Positions 1 to 12,052 of a stretch of 64,000 nt of DNA are shown here, in pieces. Location: positions 2,987,631 through 3,051,630 of the forward strand of contig CM119267.1 of NCBI GenBank assembly GCA_051294375.1, written 5' to 3'. Origin of the DNA: Paraspadella gotoi (Eukaryota; Chaetognatha). Numbering within the stretch: position 1 is the first letter of the stretch; every line of letters begins with the position of its first letter. The notes under the pieces are model-generated. The model had not been told where the DNA came from. It worked only from the letters and a program-made list of their open reading frames with translations, and ran no database searches. The position numbers were made by a program, and so were the translations under genes.

Positions 1-640
1 GTGGCGACGTCTCTCGTTCGGGTTTCGATCATCGGCGTCGGCGATGAGATGGCGCGAAACCGGTCGGTGCCGGCGATGGTCGAAACGTCGCTCGCGTCCG
101 CGTCATTGGACAGGATCCGTTGTAGCTTTCGCGTTATCCGATGGTCACTGAGACGAACATTCACGTCCAAGGGCAAAGGTTCGTCCCCTCTCTTTCTTCG
201 ATTCAGTTGGAAAAGAATCGATGGCGTGGCTCCGTAGTTATGATTCTCCTTTCTCGGTTTTCCTTCTCGTCGCCACCGGCGTCGTGTGAGTCCTAACGCG
301 GCGTCGCCCCAATCTGCCTTTAGCGAACGAAAGTTTATACTCCTCTGCGGCCTCCGTCGCTTCCCGCACCAAGAGGATCGTCCGCGCCCACTTTTCCGTT
401 ACAGTCGTGTAAAGGATTTCCGGGGTTATCTCCGGCAAAGAGACGTCGTACAAAGCAACGGCGGAGTGAAGGCAGCTCGCGATTCGGAACTCCGCTCACG
501 ACCTCCGCGATCCCCGGAGTTTTGAGGACTCGTGGAAATCCACGAGGAAAGGCGTCACCGTTAAACGTTTGTCCGCAGACTCCTTCGAGGGCGATTGGCG
601 AATGTTCCAGCGATTGGACGTGTTGACGACCGCCATCCAC
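1..640 (-). CDS. Frameshifted exon(s) of an unknown protein
   Basis: Read on the minus strand, the segment begins after an acceptor (CTCATCAG, then GTGG at 640) and carries three consecutive open stretches in different frames. The first, from about 639 to 500, reads MAVVNTSNRWNIRQSPS and VTPFLVDFHESSK. The second, from about 500 to 250, includes LYDVSLPEITPEILYTTV and KWARTILLVREATEAAEEYK. The third, from about 250 to 1, includes YGATPSILFQLN and VNVRLSDHRITRKLQRILS. Composition and codon use look protein-coding in all three, so I infer one exon (or two) broken by at least two single-base indels. The fragment runs off the left edge. I do not recognise the family. An alternative continuous frame on the same strand (335-640) looks less protein-like because it is rich in G and R. 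Confidence 0.5.
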
Positions 641-1087
641 CTGATGAGTATATTATGATATTTAGTAGAATCAAGTACATCAAATTATTAATTATAAATA
701 TATTTTGAAGATTGGATGATGGCGATTCACCTTTGGCCTTAAATATTCATTGTAGCGTTTGAGTTCCAATTTGACAAATAGCTGCCGTCTTTTTTGCGGT
801 CTACTAAACTTATAGGTGAAGTTGAGATTGCACAGAATAAAGGCCATAATGGGTCTAAAAGTTAAAGTTTTTTAATGTTGGTGGTCCTCGATCCTAGAAG
901 GACAATTAACGAAATTAGCTCAACTTTAGAAACAACAAATAGAGTACATTCCAATATTGGATAAAGAATCAACCAGAATAACAAAGGGAGAGATCTATTT
1001 CAAAATTCGAGTGTACTAAAATAAAAACAAACAAAAAATTTCAAGTTATTAACATATTTTTTTTATTATTATACGTTAACCCACCAG
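641..1087. other. AT-rich non-coding stretch
   Basis: No convincing coding frame. It ends in a T-rich tract followed by CACCAG at 1082-1087, which would serve as a splice acceptor for the next entry. Confidence 0.5.
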
Positions 1088-1282
1088 CGAGCGTCTGCTA
1101 TTCGAAATTATAAGAATTACGTCTCTTCTAGCTACCGAAAGGTTACCACGTCGAAATTGAAATTGAACGCACTGAGATCGAACGACATAGTTCTGACGGA
1201 ATTCAATTCGCCGACAATTCTTTACTATGGAAATAAAGATGCACAGAAGGCCGCCATCTTGGTTTCGTCTCTCTTCTTCCAC
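1088..1282 (+). CDS. Possible internal exon, unknown product
   Basis: Exactly 65 codons are open between a good acceptor (a T-rich tract, then ACCCACCAG) and a donor (CAC followed by GTGAGA at 1283), with phase 0 on both sides. The translation contains NYVSSSYRKVTTSKLKLNAL, IVLTEFNSPTILYYGNK and AAILVSSLFFH. It has no methionine, so a start-codon ORF search would miss it. I do not recognise the protein, and chance open frames of this size are not rare here. The minus strand of the same stretch has a weak alternative, an ATG in good context followed by MAAFCASLFP. Confidence 0.3.
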
Positions 1283-1338
1283 GTGAGAACAAAAACTTTT
1301 TCGTGAAAAACAAATGAACAGAGAGTTCTGTCAGAACT

Positions 1339-1736
1339 CCAAAGTCAGGGGGCAAGATAGCTTTATTTATAATATGAATGGATAATTTTTATATTGGTTG
1401 TACCATATTTCATAAAATTCAGCTCCTTGTATTTTGATGCTAGTGCGGAGTACAATAAGTATTCCCCGATCTAATACTTAAGGGAGTGGTCTTTTCATAC
1501 AATTGAAACATTCTTTGGAAATATTTTTCCACTTCATTGATAGGAAGCCAGGCTATCTGGGAGTGAAATAAACGAGTCTGTGAGAGAGTCTTGATTGAAA
1601 GCTGCAGGGACCTGCTATGTCATTATCTTGTAAGAGTGATGGAGGCCTTAACCACCAAAGCCTGTCCAAAATCAGGGGCAAGATAGCTTATTTATTAAAT
1701 GAATGGATAATTTTATATTGGTTGTACCAATTTCAT
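1339..1736 (+). mobile_element. R330 interspersed repeat, tandem 1.2 units
   Basis: The last 75 bases of one unit (AAAGTCAGGG through TTGGTTGTACC) are followed directly by a full unit. The full unit runs from AAATTCAGCTCC near 1417 through GAGAGAGTCTTGATTGAAAG to TTGGTTGTACCAATTTCAT. The same unit recurs at 20391, 40855, 48514, 50521, 55295 and 58028. No RNA polymerase III B box is seen, so it is not an obvious tRNA SINE. Confidence 0.75.
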
Positions 1737-2337
1737 ATATATATTACACAATTCTACTTTGTAGTCTTATCCTTATGGTAAAAATAATCATGCAACATAA
1801 CCTTAATCCCCAAAAAATTATCCATTCCCCCTTTTTGTTCGGCTTGTAGATTTTATGAGTTTCTCATGAATGATTTTCCAACAGGAATGATGTACGATAT
1901 CTATTAGAAAACTGTAACTGAAAGTAATCTCACCTTGTGTTGTGTAGATGCACCCTCTATTTCCAGAAGACAACACTAACGTCCCATCCCAAACAGAAAA
2001 AAAATAATATATTTTAAATATTTAACACAAAATATTTAACAAATAAATAAAATCATAAATATTAGTATTTTAAATCTAAAAAATAAGATAGTGAAACAAG
2101 TAATTTGCAACTTTCATAAATGCATATAAAAATGGCAAAATTATTTGATTATCGAAACTTCCGAAGTAAAATGATCGATGAAAACCTTTTCAGTTCAGTA
2201 TTTTTAACGCGCGTGAACGGACGTAATTTCAATTCTGACGTTGTACCCAAAAAGTGAGAATAAAAAAAACGGCTTCACACGTTGAGAATGAGAGAGGAAA
2301 GCGACGGAGAACGAGAGGGAGGAAATGGAGGGCAGGA
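1737..2337. other. AT-rich non-coding stretch
   Basis: Only AT-rich sequence is seen, with no supported gene. Confidence 0.5.
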
Positions 2338-2339
2338 AG

Positions 2340-2395
<56 letters not shown>

Positions 2396-2462
2396 GAAGA
2401 GAGAGAGAGAGAGAAAGATGAGAGAGAGAGGCTCAAAAAAAAAAAAAAAAAAGACAGGGAGA
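2338..2462. repeat. (GA)n microsatellite
   Basis: Nearly pure AG dinucleotides with short A runs. Open frames here (RERE or SLSL) are repeat artefacts. Confidence 0.95.
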
Positions 2463-2636
2463 GAATATGAAGGTAAAGACTAGGAAGATAAAAAAAATGG
2501 TATTTTGTTCCTCGGGGTTTATTCTCGTAGTTCATATCCAAATATATCAGTATGAGCCGCAACGTTAAAATATTTATTAAGTTATAATAATGTCTAGATA
2601 ATAAAGGCTGTCATCGGCTGCGGTGGCGTTGATTAA

Positions 2637-2798
2637 TCACTTTTTCTCTTCCATTTTCTTCTTCCTTTCCTCTTCCTCATCCTTGGCGATCTGCTCCTGC
2701 ATCGCCTTGGAATTCATCATGACCAGCCCCATCCCGCGGTAGTGCTCCCTCGCCGCATCACGAATCCCGCTCGGTCGAGCCGAACTTCCCGTCGAGTC
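2637..2798 (-). CDS. PPP1R2: Protein phosphatase inhibitor 2, probable last exon
   Basis: On the minus strand a C-rich tract and GCGTCAG acceptor is followed by 53 codons and TGA. The peptide includes GIRDAAREHYRGMGL and ends in an acidic then basic tail, KDEEEERKKKMEEKK. In inhibitor-2 proteins the C-terminal third has an HYNEGL-type helix followed by a KD and an acidic run. The spacing here (HYRGMGL, then KDEEEE 16 residues later) fits that region. It lies about 0.8 kb downstream of the two exons with the diagnostic motifs, on the same strand. The phase does not match the preceding exon as drawn, so at least one exon between 2799 and 3587 is probably unrecognised or frameshifted. Confidence 0.55.
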   Translation of the reverse strand, partial: DSTGSSARPSGIRDAAREHYRGMGLVMMNSKAMQEQIAKDEEEERKKKMEEKK

Positions 2799-3587
2799 CT
2801 GACGCGACACATTTGGGGGGGGGGTGTAGATTTAAAAAATTCTAGAGAAAAAATAAATGACGATTTTAAACCCGATGCTAAAAAAAAAGTTGTCCTCTGC
2901 AAACCCGTTAATTTTGAACTAAAAACCAAACAATTTTATGTGTAAATTTGATATTAATCGATTTTGAAATGACTTGGTGTTGGAGACGGAATCGTGAAGA
3001 GGATCCTTCAAAGACTCTGAATTTACCGATGTGACATTAATAGTTAATGATATTCATTGTGTATTCATAATTGATTCATTACTTGTTCCCTTTCAGTTAA
3101 GTGAGCATCGTGTCATCATTAGTAAGTATGTGTTCGAGTGTGAGTCCTAATCTAGTTGGCGTCCCCGTTTTCTTGTCATTCATATTCACAGATCCTATAC
3201 TGTGGGCAACATTGTGGTCGACCGTGCCGCCGTTTGGTTAATCACCCTCTAACATTAGCAGTGAGCGAAGAAAGATAGATTTGAAAAAGGCCTCTCATTT
3301 TTTTTTAAATTCAACATTTTTCTCTAACTTTCAGCAAGCTTTCTCAAGAAATTTTTGAATAAAATAATACCAATATTGATCTCTTCTGAAAGCACTGGAA
3401 AATATAAAGAGAATGATTTACCTATGAATATTGTAGTATAAAATTTAGCCTGTCCAGCCTAAGTTTAAGATGGTCAAAATCGAGACATCTTTCAAAAAGT
3501 AAATAGCTGTGTGATTAGCTATGTTGAATTATTTTTCCTCTATGATTTTTTTATGATACTCATATAAATAATGATTATTCAGATTAC
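2799..3587. other. Presumed PPP1R2 intron(s)
   Basis: AT-rich with C and A runs. Inhibitor-2 should contribute about 50 residues between the EEPATPY exon and the last exon. I did not find them convincingly. A short CACAG-flanked reading YRICEYE near 3190 on the minus strand recalls the KYRIQEQE of the human protein, but it meets a stop at once. Confidence 0.35.
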
Positions 3588-3690
3588 TTTCGATTTCTTC
3601 TCCATAATTGCTGTTGTTAAAGACTTCGGCGTCGATCCTCTGCGTAGTTTCGCCGGTGCTGCGACGATACGGAGTCGCAGGCTCTTCGAT
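3588..3690 (-). CDS. PPP1R2: Protein phosphatase inhibitor 2, internal exon
   Basis: After a minus-strand acceptor (AAAATCACAG at 3691-3700) the frame reads IEEPATPYRRSTGETTQRID, then AEVFNNSNYGEE. IEEPATPY corresponds to the IDEPSTPY motif that directly follows DKDYG in inhibitor-2. That family binds and inhibits the PP1 catalytic subunit, in nucleus and cytosol, and the Thr in this motif is the GSK3 site in vertebrates (family knowledge). The upstream exon ends with GFDK, so the junction GFDK-IEEPATPY reproduces the vertebrate GLMK-IDEPSTPY order exactly. The 3' border is uncertain. A donor-like GTAATC follows GEEIE at 3587, but an earlier or later end is possible. Confidence 0.78.
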
Positions 3691-3824
3691 CTGTGATTTT
3701 TATAATATTTAATATATTACTGTTTTAATTTTATCTTTTATTTTTTCTTTTTATTATTTATTTTTCGTGTCATTTTTTATTTCGCGAAGGGATGTTATTT
3801 TTATTTTTTTTAACTCAGGAAGAC

Positions 3825-3900
3825 CTTGTCGAATCCGTAATCTTTATCGGGCGGATGCCAGCGTCTTTCTATTATTGTTTCGTCGTATTTGATATGGTTC
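3825..3900 (-). CDS. PPP1R2: Protein phosphatase inhibitor 2, HPPDKDYG exon
   Basis: A minus-strand acceptor (AACGATAG) is followed by one leftover base and 25 codons: NHIKYDETIIERRW, then HPPDKDYGFDK. The stretch KYDE, a hydrophobic patch, HPPDKDYG is the signature of inhibitor-2 (KWDEMNI, then YHPADKDYG in mammals). The exon ends at AAG followed by GTCTTC, an acceptable though not strong donor, in phase 0 with the next exon. No upstream exon carrying the KGILKN motif is visible, so the N-terminus is missing. IIERRW in place of NILATY shows marked divergence from vertebrates, arguing for an invertebrate source. Confidence 0.85.
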
Positions 3901-4340
3901 CTATCGTTATAGATAGTATAATTAGATTTAAAGTAAATCTCGAAAGAAAATAACGCTTGATTCAGATACTTTTGGAATTGGCTGAACGAATACAAAGTTC
4001 TATATTCATTAAGAGCGATTCGTTTTATTCAATCACCCGAAGTAAAATTAGCTATCAAGCAACGCAATTGACGCTTCTCTCTGCCTGCTTGTAAGTCTGC
4101 TTGTCTTCTCGTTCATGAGGACTCCCTATGTCGCCGGCTGATATTGAGGCTTCTTGATGTTCGCGAGGCATCCGTTGTACTTCCGTAGATGTGGTGATGA
4201 TTGAATTTGAATAGATGATCTTTATCTCTCCTTTCCTTTCCTCTTTTATTTTTTTCGTTGGTGTACGTTCACTCCCCGTGTGCCGCGGGCGCGGGAAGTG
4301 CAACCTCGAGCGGCGTGGAAATCGAGATCGTGATCGTCTT
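3901..4340. other. No supported gene
   Basis: Mixed sequence upstream of the PPP1R2 exons. A minus-strand frame at 4055-4240 (HQEASISAGDIGSPHERE) is open, but has neither the KGILKN motif nor clear splice borders. Confidence 0.4.
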
Positions 4341-4359
4341 TGTGAGCTGGATACACTGA

Positions 4360-4569
4360 GGAGAGAGAGAGAGATGAGAGAAGAGAGAGAGAGGAAGAGA
4401 GAGAGAGAGAGACGAGAAGAGAGAGGAGAAGAGAGAGAGATGAGAGAGAGAGGAGAACTGAAGAATAGGCCGACACACAGTATAAAGAAACACGAGCAAG
4501 TGTCATCAGAAATATTTGATTCTATGCACTCTAATAAAACCTTCTCCTACCCCTCCTCTCTCCTCCTCT

Positions 4570-4621
<52 letters not shown>

Positions 4622-4625
4622 TCTC
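4360..4625. repeat. (GA)n and (CT)n blocks
   Basis: Purine GA block at about 4360-4455, then a CT block at about 4555-4620. This is probably where a short-read contig originally ended. Confidence 0.9.
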
Positions 4626-4808
4626 TAAGATTAACGTGAGGGCGGCGTTTTCTTTCTTGACGCTGTTCTTGTTGTCAGCCAACCGAGACAGTTGGTGTAG
4701 CGTTGATAGAACTCTGTCGGTAAGCGAAATTCAGTCTCCTCTTCATTCACTGAACGTAGCTCGCTTCGAGGTCGCAAGTTCGTTCGAAATTCTCCTCGAT
4801 TTCCAACC
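4617..4808 (-). CDS. C-terminal part of unknown minus-strand gene (noisy copy)
   Basis: This is the noisy copy of the exon at 13904-14004 plus its continuation beyond the 25-N gap. On the minus strand it carries the EIEE, NETCDLEAS and EEE blocks with indels. It then continues as TLHQLSRLADNKNSVKKENA and ALTLILER, ending in TGA at 4617-4619. The heptad-like spacing of L, A and I suggests a coiled coil. Because single-base errors are frequent here, the exact join between YRQSYQ and TLHQL is uncertain, and the stop could be replaced by a donor (AC, then GTTAAT) about 20 bases earlier. The product is not recognised. Confidence 0.45.
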
Positions 4809-5410
4809 ATAATATAAATATAGTATAAATAAGTAGTATAAATTAGAAGAATATGTTGCAAATTACTTTCTCTTTCCCTTTCCCGCGTTTGGCCTATGGC
4901 ATGGTAAGGCTTAAGCCTGAGGCTCCATCCCCTCTCACAATCAAAGATATATGAGCTGGCATATCCCTGCAAGACCCTCTCCGCATTCAATCAAGAATCT
5001 CTTTCAAACTGGTTTATTACACTCTCTTTGCGTTCCTTTCACATAAAGTTTCAGTTTGTTCGAGAATTATCCCAATTGTTACAGCACAAAGGCCATTCAA
5101 AATACAAAGATGAAATATGAAAAGCTTTTAATAAGTAAACGATTAACCAATACAATGTATTTATACGTCCCCTTCGCCCCCAACCTTCTCGGCGCCATTT
5201 TGGTACGGAAGCGTTGTAGCGTTCCTTCAATAGAGGCGAGAGTCTGTGCGGTGTCGATAGGCGGGGAGTTTTATCCTTTCCGTTTCCTCGTCTATACAAC
5301 TCTAGAAGAAGAGGAGAAGACATGGGAGGCGTTTAAATATTTGGATGAACGGATAAACCCGAAATCAATGTAATGAATTCTACCGTGTGGAAAATTCACC
5401 TTTGTCTCAC

Positions 5411-5492
5411 TGGAGTGCCCAATATAATCGGGTTTCCAAGGGGACGAGTGATGGCAAAGTTTGTCTCGCGAGACCGCAGTTTTTGTGATAAT
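5411..5492 (-). CDS. Internal exon of the unknown minus-strand gene (noisy copy)
   Basis: On the minus strand a long CT tract ends in CGCTCCTCTCAG, an excellent acceptor. It is followed by two leftover bases and YHKNCGLARQ, then a noisy version of the exon seen cleanly at 14594-14655. The exon ends at CTCCA before GTGAGA. The cleaner copy lacks the 5' half of this exon because of a gap, so this entry supplies the acceptor. Indels change frame inside the noisy copy, so residues after GLARQ should be taken from the other copy. Function unknown. Confidence 0.55.
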
Positions 5493-5499
5493 CTGAGAG

Positions 5500-5516
5500 G
5501 AGCGAGAGGAGAGAGA

Positions 5517-5552
<36 letters not shown>

Positions 5553-6440
5553 CGAGAGAGAGAAGAGAGAGAGAAATAAACGAGATGAACACAAACCTTC
5601 TAATCATCTGAGCAAGAAAAGTGTTGTCTCGAACGAAAAACCTAAAATTGGGTAAGAAAAAAAAAATTATGAGATACTTTAGTCAGCGACAAAGATGGAG
5701 ATTTAGCTTTTTCGTGGAGAGAGACGAGAGATGAGAAGTAGAGAGAGGAATAGAGAGAAGAGAGGGGAGAGAGAGAGAGAGAAGAGAGAAGAGAAGAGAG
5801 AGAGAGAGAGAGAGAGAGGGAAGAGAGAGAAAGAGAAGAGAGAGAGGAGACCAACACATCAGACGGAGAAACCATAAAGAAAAGTTGTTGTCATCTGACG
5901 AAAAACCTAAAAGGGAAGAAATAAAAATTATGAGATCTTTAGTTCCGGACAGAGAGAGATTTAGTTTTTTCGTGGAGAGAGAGAGACGAGAGAGAGGGAG
6001 AGAGAGAAGAGAGAGAGGCGAGAGAAGAGAGAGAAGCGGGAGAGAGAGGAGGAGAGGAGAGAGAGGGAGAGAGAGAGTGAGAGAGAAGAGAGAGAGAGAG
6101 AGACAAACCAACCAAGACGGACACAACATTAAGAAAAGTGTTGTCCGTCGATAGGACGAAAACGGTAACAAATTGTGGAAGAACCAAAAAATTATGAGAT
6201 ACTTTACGTCAGCAGACAAGAGAGTTTAGTTTTTTTCCCGTGGACGAGAGAGAGAGAGACATGAGAGAGACGAAGAGAGAGAAGAGAGAGAGCAGAGAGA
6301 GAGAGAAGGAGGGAAGAGGAGAGAGAGAGAGAGAGAGAGGGCTGAGAGAGAGAGAGAGAGACGGAAGAGAAGGAGTAGAGAAGAAGAGAGACAAAAACAC
6401 ACAGAACCGGATGAACGGACAAATCATAAAGAAACAGGAA
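5500..6440. repeat. Tandem ~260-bp unit with (GA)n
   Basis: Three to four imperfect units. Each has GTTGTC, a GACGAAAACCTAAAA-like stretch, ATTATGAGATACTTTAG, TTTAGTTTTTTCGTGGA, a long GA tract, and CAAACCA or similar. Starts are near 5620, 5880 and 6140. The cleaner copy shows one unit broken by two gaps (14888-15235). Confidence 0.7.
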
Positions 6441-6479
6441 GAGAAAAAAGCAAAGATAGTAGCGCGACCTTTCCGCCGT

Positions 6480-7063
6480 TGACCAACTTCCGGGCGTTGG
6501 AAAATGAACAACAGGATGTTCGATGGACCGAGTGGTCGGCGCCATGGTTCCAAGGTGCGACGTGCGTCGCGGAAATTCCCCCCCGTGGCGCCGTCGGTTT
6601 CAACTGTTGGCGCGGATGTTGGTTTCAAGATTGCAGTATGTTGACGCCTAGTGCGGGGTCTGTGGTTGCGGCGAGCCCATAATATTGACGCCGTTAAGGC
6701 GAGAAAGTGAGTTTTGTGGCGGAGTGGAGTTTCGCTATATATATAGAGGGTCTATGGGCGCGTGCCTCAGCAATATTGCAGCCGCCGCTTAGTCGTGGCC
6801 CTTTGTGTTGCTACGTCAACTATCCTCCTATTGCTGTTTGAACCGCCGGCGTCATTTTTTCCGCATCGTTATTTGTCAGTTTTTACATGTCACATCTTTT
6901 CTGATTTATTCTTTAACATTTTATGTTCTTTTTGTTTTTTTTAGCTCAATAGATAACGGTGGCAGGTAAATCGTCAAAACGACGTTTTTTTCTTGTCTCT
7001 TTATTTGCTAGCATTCTTAATTGCAGGTTCGGACCGGTTTTCGTATTCTTACGTAATCTACAG

Positions 7064-7065
<2 letters not shown>
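6480..7065. other. Noisy copy of 15241-15594
   Basis: Matches the putative 5' exon region at 15236-15405, but with many indels. It also carries about 100 extra bases around 6725-6845, including TATATATATAGAG. Confidence 0.6.
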
Positions 7066-8710
<1,645 letters not shown>

Positions 8711-9232
8711 ACAAGAAGAACTCTTTCCTTTCTCGACCCTCGGCCCTTCTGACCCGCTGTTTACCTTCCCGGCCCGCAGCGTCTCTCCTCTCCTCGTCCG
8801 CGCTCTCCTAATAATTCCGAACGCCTCATTGATTGGTAATATCAGCGATCTTTTGTTTTCTCCACGCTTTGAAAGGATATTTCTTAATACATGTTAGAGA
8901 TTGATTTTTTTCATTTTTTGTATTAAATGATACTTGATACTTGTAAATTGTAAATTCCATAAATTAAACTTTAATGAATAAATCGAGTGACTTTTCCGCG
9001 CCTCGTTTCCCCGCGTCAGTCGCCTTTCCATTTTGGCTGTAAGAAGACTGTGCGGTGCTCGCCGGCCGCGCCAGCGCCACCTCATCGCCGCCCGCCGCGC
9101 CCCAGAACCCATGCCGCCAACCTGGCTTTCGTCGCCATCAAGCAACTTTCCCCCCCACCTCCCCGTCCCGTCCTCCCCCCTCGCTGGGTTGAAAGTCCGC
9201 CATGGGCTCATTCGGTTGGATTTTAAAAAATA

Positions 9233-10546
9233 TTAGGTCTAGAATATTAAAGAGTTCGTTGTTTTTCCGTTCGGTGCCTCTCGTTCTTTTATTTACAAAA
9301 GTATTGGCCTTCGCTGAATTGTAAAACAATAAACTCTTAGTTTCGGGGATCGGCTTGTAATTTGTTTGCTTCAGTGTGATTTTTGGGCCCAAGCGTAGAC
9401 AATATGGATGTATCTCCGCTCCCGTTTATTTTCGTTTGGTTGTCAAGTTGCACGCAGTTATTTAATTTTAATCATAAGGACATACTCAATCCACCTCTTT
9501 TAATATATTGGCTAAACTAGATTCGTCATATTATGTACGAAGGATTTAGTAATAAAAGCACATTGTTCCTGGCATATGGGGACCAAAGAACAACACAGAA
9601 GTCCAGTGATGGTGGGCAATCGCTTTGTTCGTTCCCCACTCTCTATGTTGCTACTTACGCTACCCTTAAGTGGGGATGTGTGCGAGCTGTTTTTCCATAC
9701 GAGCTAATATGGTTCATTATTGGATAACATGAATAAGATTAAGGATAGTAAGTTCATCCTAGTGGGGGGTGTGTTTATATTTTCGCACTCTCCCTCTCAC
9801 ATCCCGTGGGGATGTAAGCTAAGCATAATTGACGTGGTCCCTTGGTCACCTGACTGTCAAGCGTGGGGTGGGGAGCCTTGGCGCTTACTCTGGCCTGTTG
9901 GTATGGCTGCCTGTCTGAGCCGGAGATAGACCGAAAAACCCCGGTCTCAGCGTTTATCTAGTAGACTGCCGTCTGCACAGTAGCCGAAAACTCCTGCTGC
10001 AGTCCGGTTGACTCCTCATACTGTGCCGCTTGCACGTAAAAAAACCGGAAACACCGTTTTAACAGAATTTACCAAGTGAAACTTAATATGGAATTCGACC
10101 ACATAGCGGTCGAACCTTTTTTTTCTTTTTTGCGCAACTTTACACGTGCATGTGGGTACGCTTTAATACATATCGTTTTCCCCCCGCTTCCTTGCCAATT
10201 TGCCTATATCAATTTCTATGACGGAGGCGCCATTAAGCTGGGACCGACTTTGCTCTGCAAGTGACGGAAGGCCCATTAGCTGGGACCGCAGTTTTTGCCG
10301 TCTGTGCAAGATGTCGGATGCCCCAGTAAGCCTGGGATGAGCGTTAAGATTGCCGTCTATCTTTTGAGGATTTAGAGCGAGAACAGATTATGATCTGGCG
10401 ACGAGTGGTCATACTATATAGAGTGGAGCGTGAACCGCGTCTCTTTTTCTTTCTAGGGTTTTCACATACGCTAATTGTTAAGATAGTTCCGTTTGGGATG
10501 TACGGGCGGGACGATATTGATATTGTCTTATTAAAGTTCTTTATTA
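9233..10546. mobile_element. 1.3-kb insertion absent from the other copy; LTR-like
   Basis: The cleaner copy reads TTGGATTTAAAAAATATA then AATAATGAAGCGG without interruption (16651-16682). Here about 1,312 bases intervene. The insert has no long coding frame. Near its right end it has a TATA-like TACTATATAGAGTGGAGCG (about 10412) and then ATTAAA and TTTATTAATAAA. It also contains three imperfect copies of a roughly 45-bp motif (CATTAAGCTGGGACCG, CATTAGCTGGGACCG and CAGTAAGCCTGGGATG, about 10227-10345). This resembles a solo LTR or non-autonomous element. The ends and target duplication are not resolvable in noisy sequence. Confidence 0.5.
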
Positions 10547-11676
10547 ATAAATGAAGCGCTGTCTCGTGTGGCTGTTACTGCGGTGCGCGGTTTGGGTGCT
10601 GGTTTGCCCTGCAGGTTCTTTAACGGCCACTTGTGCGGTAAACGCTAATGGCTCTTTTCTATGCACATGATGACATGAGACAAAAAACTACTAACTGAAA
10701 TATCATGTAATATTAATTGGAAAAATAACTTAGCATTCTATTTAAAACCATAAAAAAGTATTGCTAAAAATTGCTAAAATAAGACTTTAATAAAACCGTA
10801 TCAAATGATAATGAGAAATAATTAAAGACAAACTGCTACAATATGTAAATTGAGTTTGAAGAAATAAAAGTCTTTGTTTGAACCGGACGGCTTGACGCTT
10901 GTACACTTTTGAATGATAATATTGAGGCGACATCGTACACACATATTCTGCTAGCTTCTCCTCACTCTTATACTTTTCTCTTCTACAGTATACTTATTAA
11001 AGTTTACAATTTTGACAATGAAGTAATTTAATAGAAAAAGTTTATCATTACCAGCCCCTGGTTTTAAAAACCAAAACCAAATATTTATTTTGGACGAAAG
11101 GAAACTAAATAATATTTCGAGGTTCTATGAATACATAGAGACCCCAAAAAAAAAAATCTTAGAGTGACATTTTTTCCCCAACTTCGGCCAAAAATAATGG
11201 ATGAACGTTAATCTTTCATCTTTTTTTCATCGTGACACTGGACTAGAGATGAGCTTCGTTCAGGGCCTCAGTGTGTTCATGATGAGACACTACCTCGACG
11301 ATCGTAAGCGGTAAATATAATATCAAAAATTTATTCAAAAAAAAAAAAAAAAAAATGTAAGAAAAAGAAAAAAAGAAAAAAAAGGAAAGAGTTTCTCTAT
11401 GATGAACGACTAACTGTCTTGTCACAATTTTTCAAACTCAATTGCGGAATTCATCTTTCATGTTCATGACCACGGCCCTGTCCGTCGGTCTTTCGTGGTC
11501 GCTTCGCCAGTTTCACATATCGGGAGACTGGTCCCGGCCTAATTGCATTTTCATATGTATCACGGATCCTGTCATTAGTCGTCGCGTCATCTATCTTTCG
11601 GCGTCTCTCGTTTCTTTCTCTTTCCCTTCATTTTTTTTTTTCCTTTTTTTCCTTATTTGTTTGTTGTCTTTTTTTA

Positions 11677-12052
11677 GTTGCGCCGCGAGCACCATTGCGA
11701 CAGACTCTTGTGAGGACGGGGCTTTTTCGGTCGGGACGTCTGCTCGGTCGGTTTGCTACGGTCGTTATTGGTCTATCCTGAAGTCTGTCCCACTTAAAAA
11801 TGCTCATACTTGCCTATAGTTGGGTTGCCTGCTAAGACTAGGTAAAAACCCTTAAAATCTAGTTTTTGCAGGCCGGCCTTACAGGAAATTCCTAAAAAAT
11901 ATAAGATAAAAGACGAAAAATCCATGCAGTGTTATTCATAATGATACACGGGATAAGAAGTGTATTGCCAGTCATTAGTCATGGTTCATAGTCAGTCCAT
12001 ATCACTAGAAATACTCGTGATGCAGGCATCAAGCTTTGTTCGCGTACGCAAA
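11677..12052 (+). mobile_element. GTTGCGCCGC-ended element (noisy copy)
   Basis: Noisy counterpart of the element at 17647-17977. It begins with GTTGCGCCGCGAGCA. Confidence 0.65.

Noticed and set aside
1-237. Plus-strand frame MATSLVRVSIIGVGDEMA
   Set aside because: It is the antisense of the more protein-like minus-strand frame (VNVRLSDHRITRKLQ), which continues past 240.
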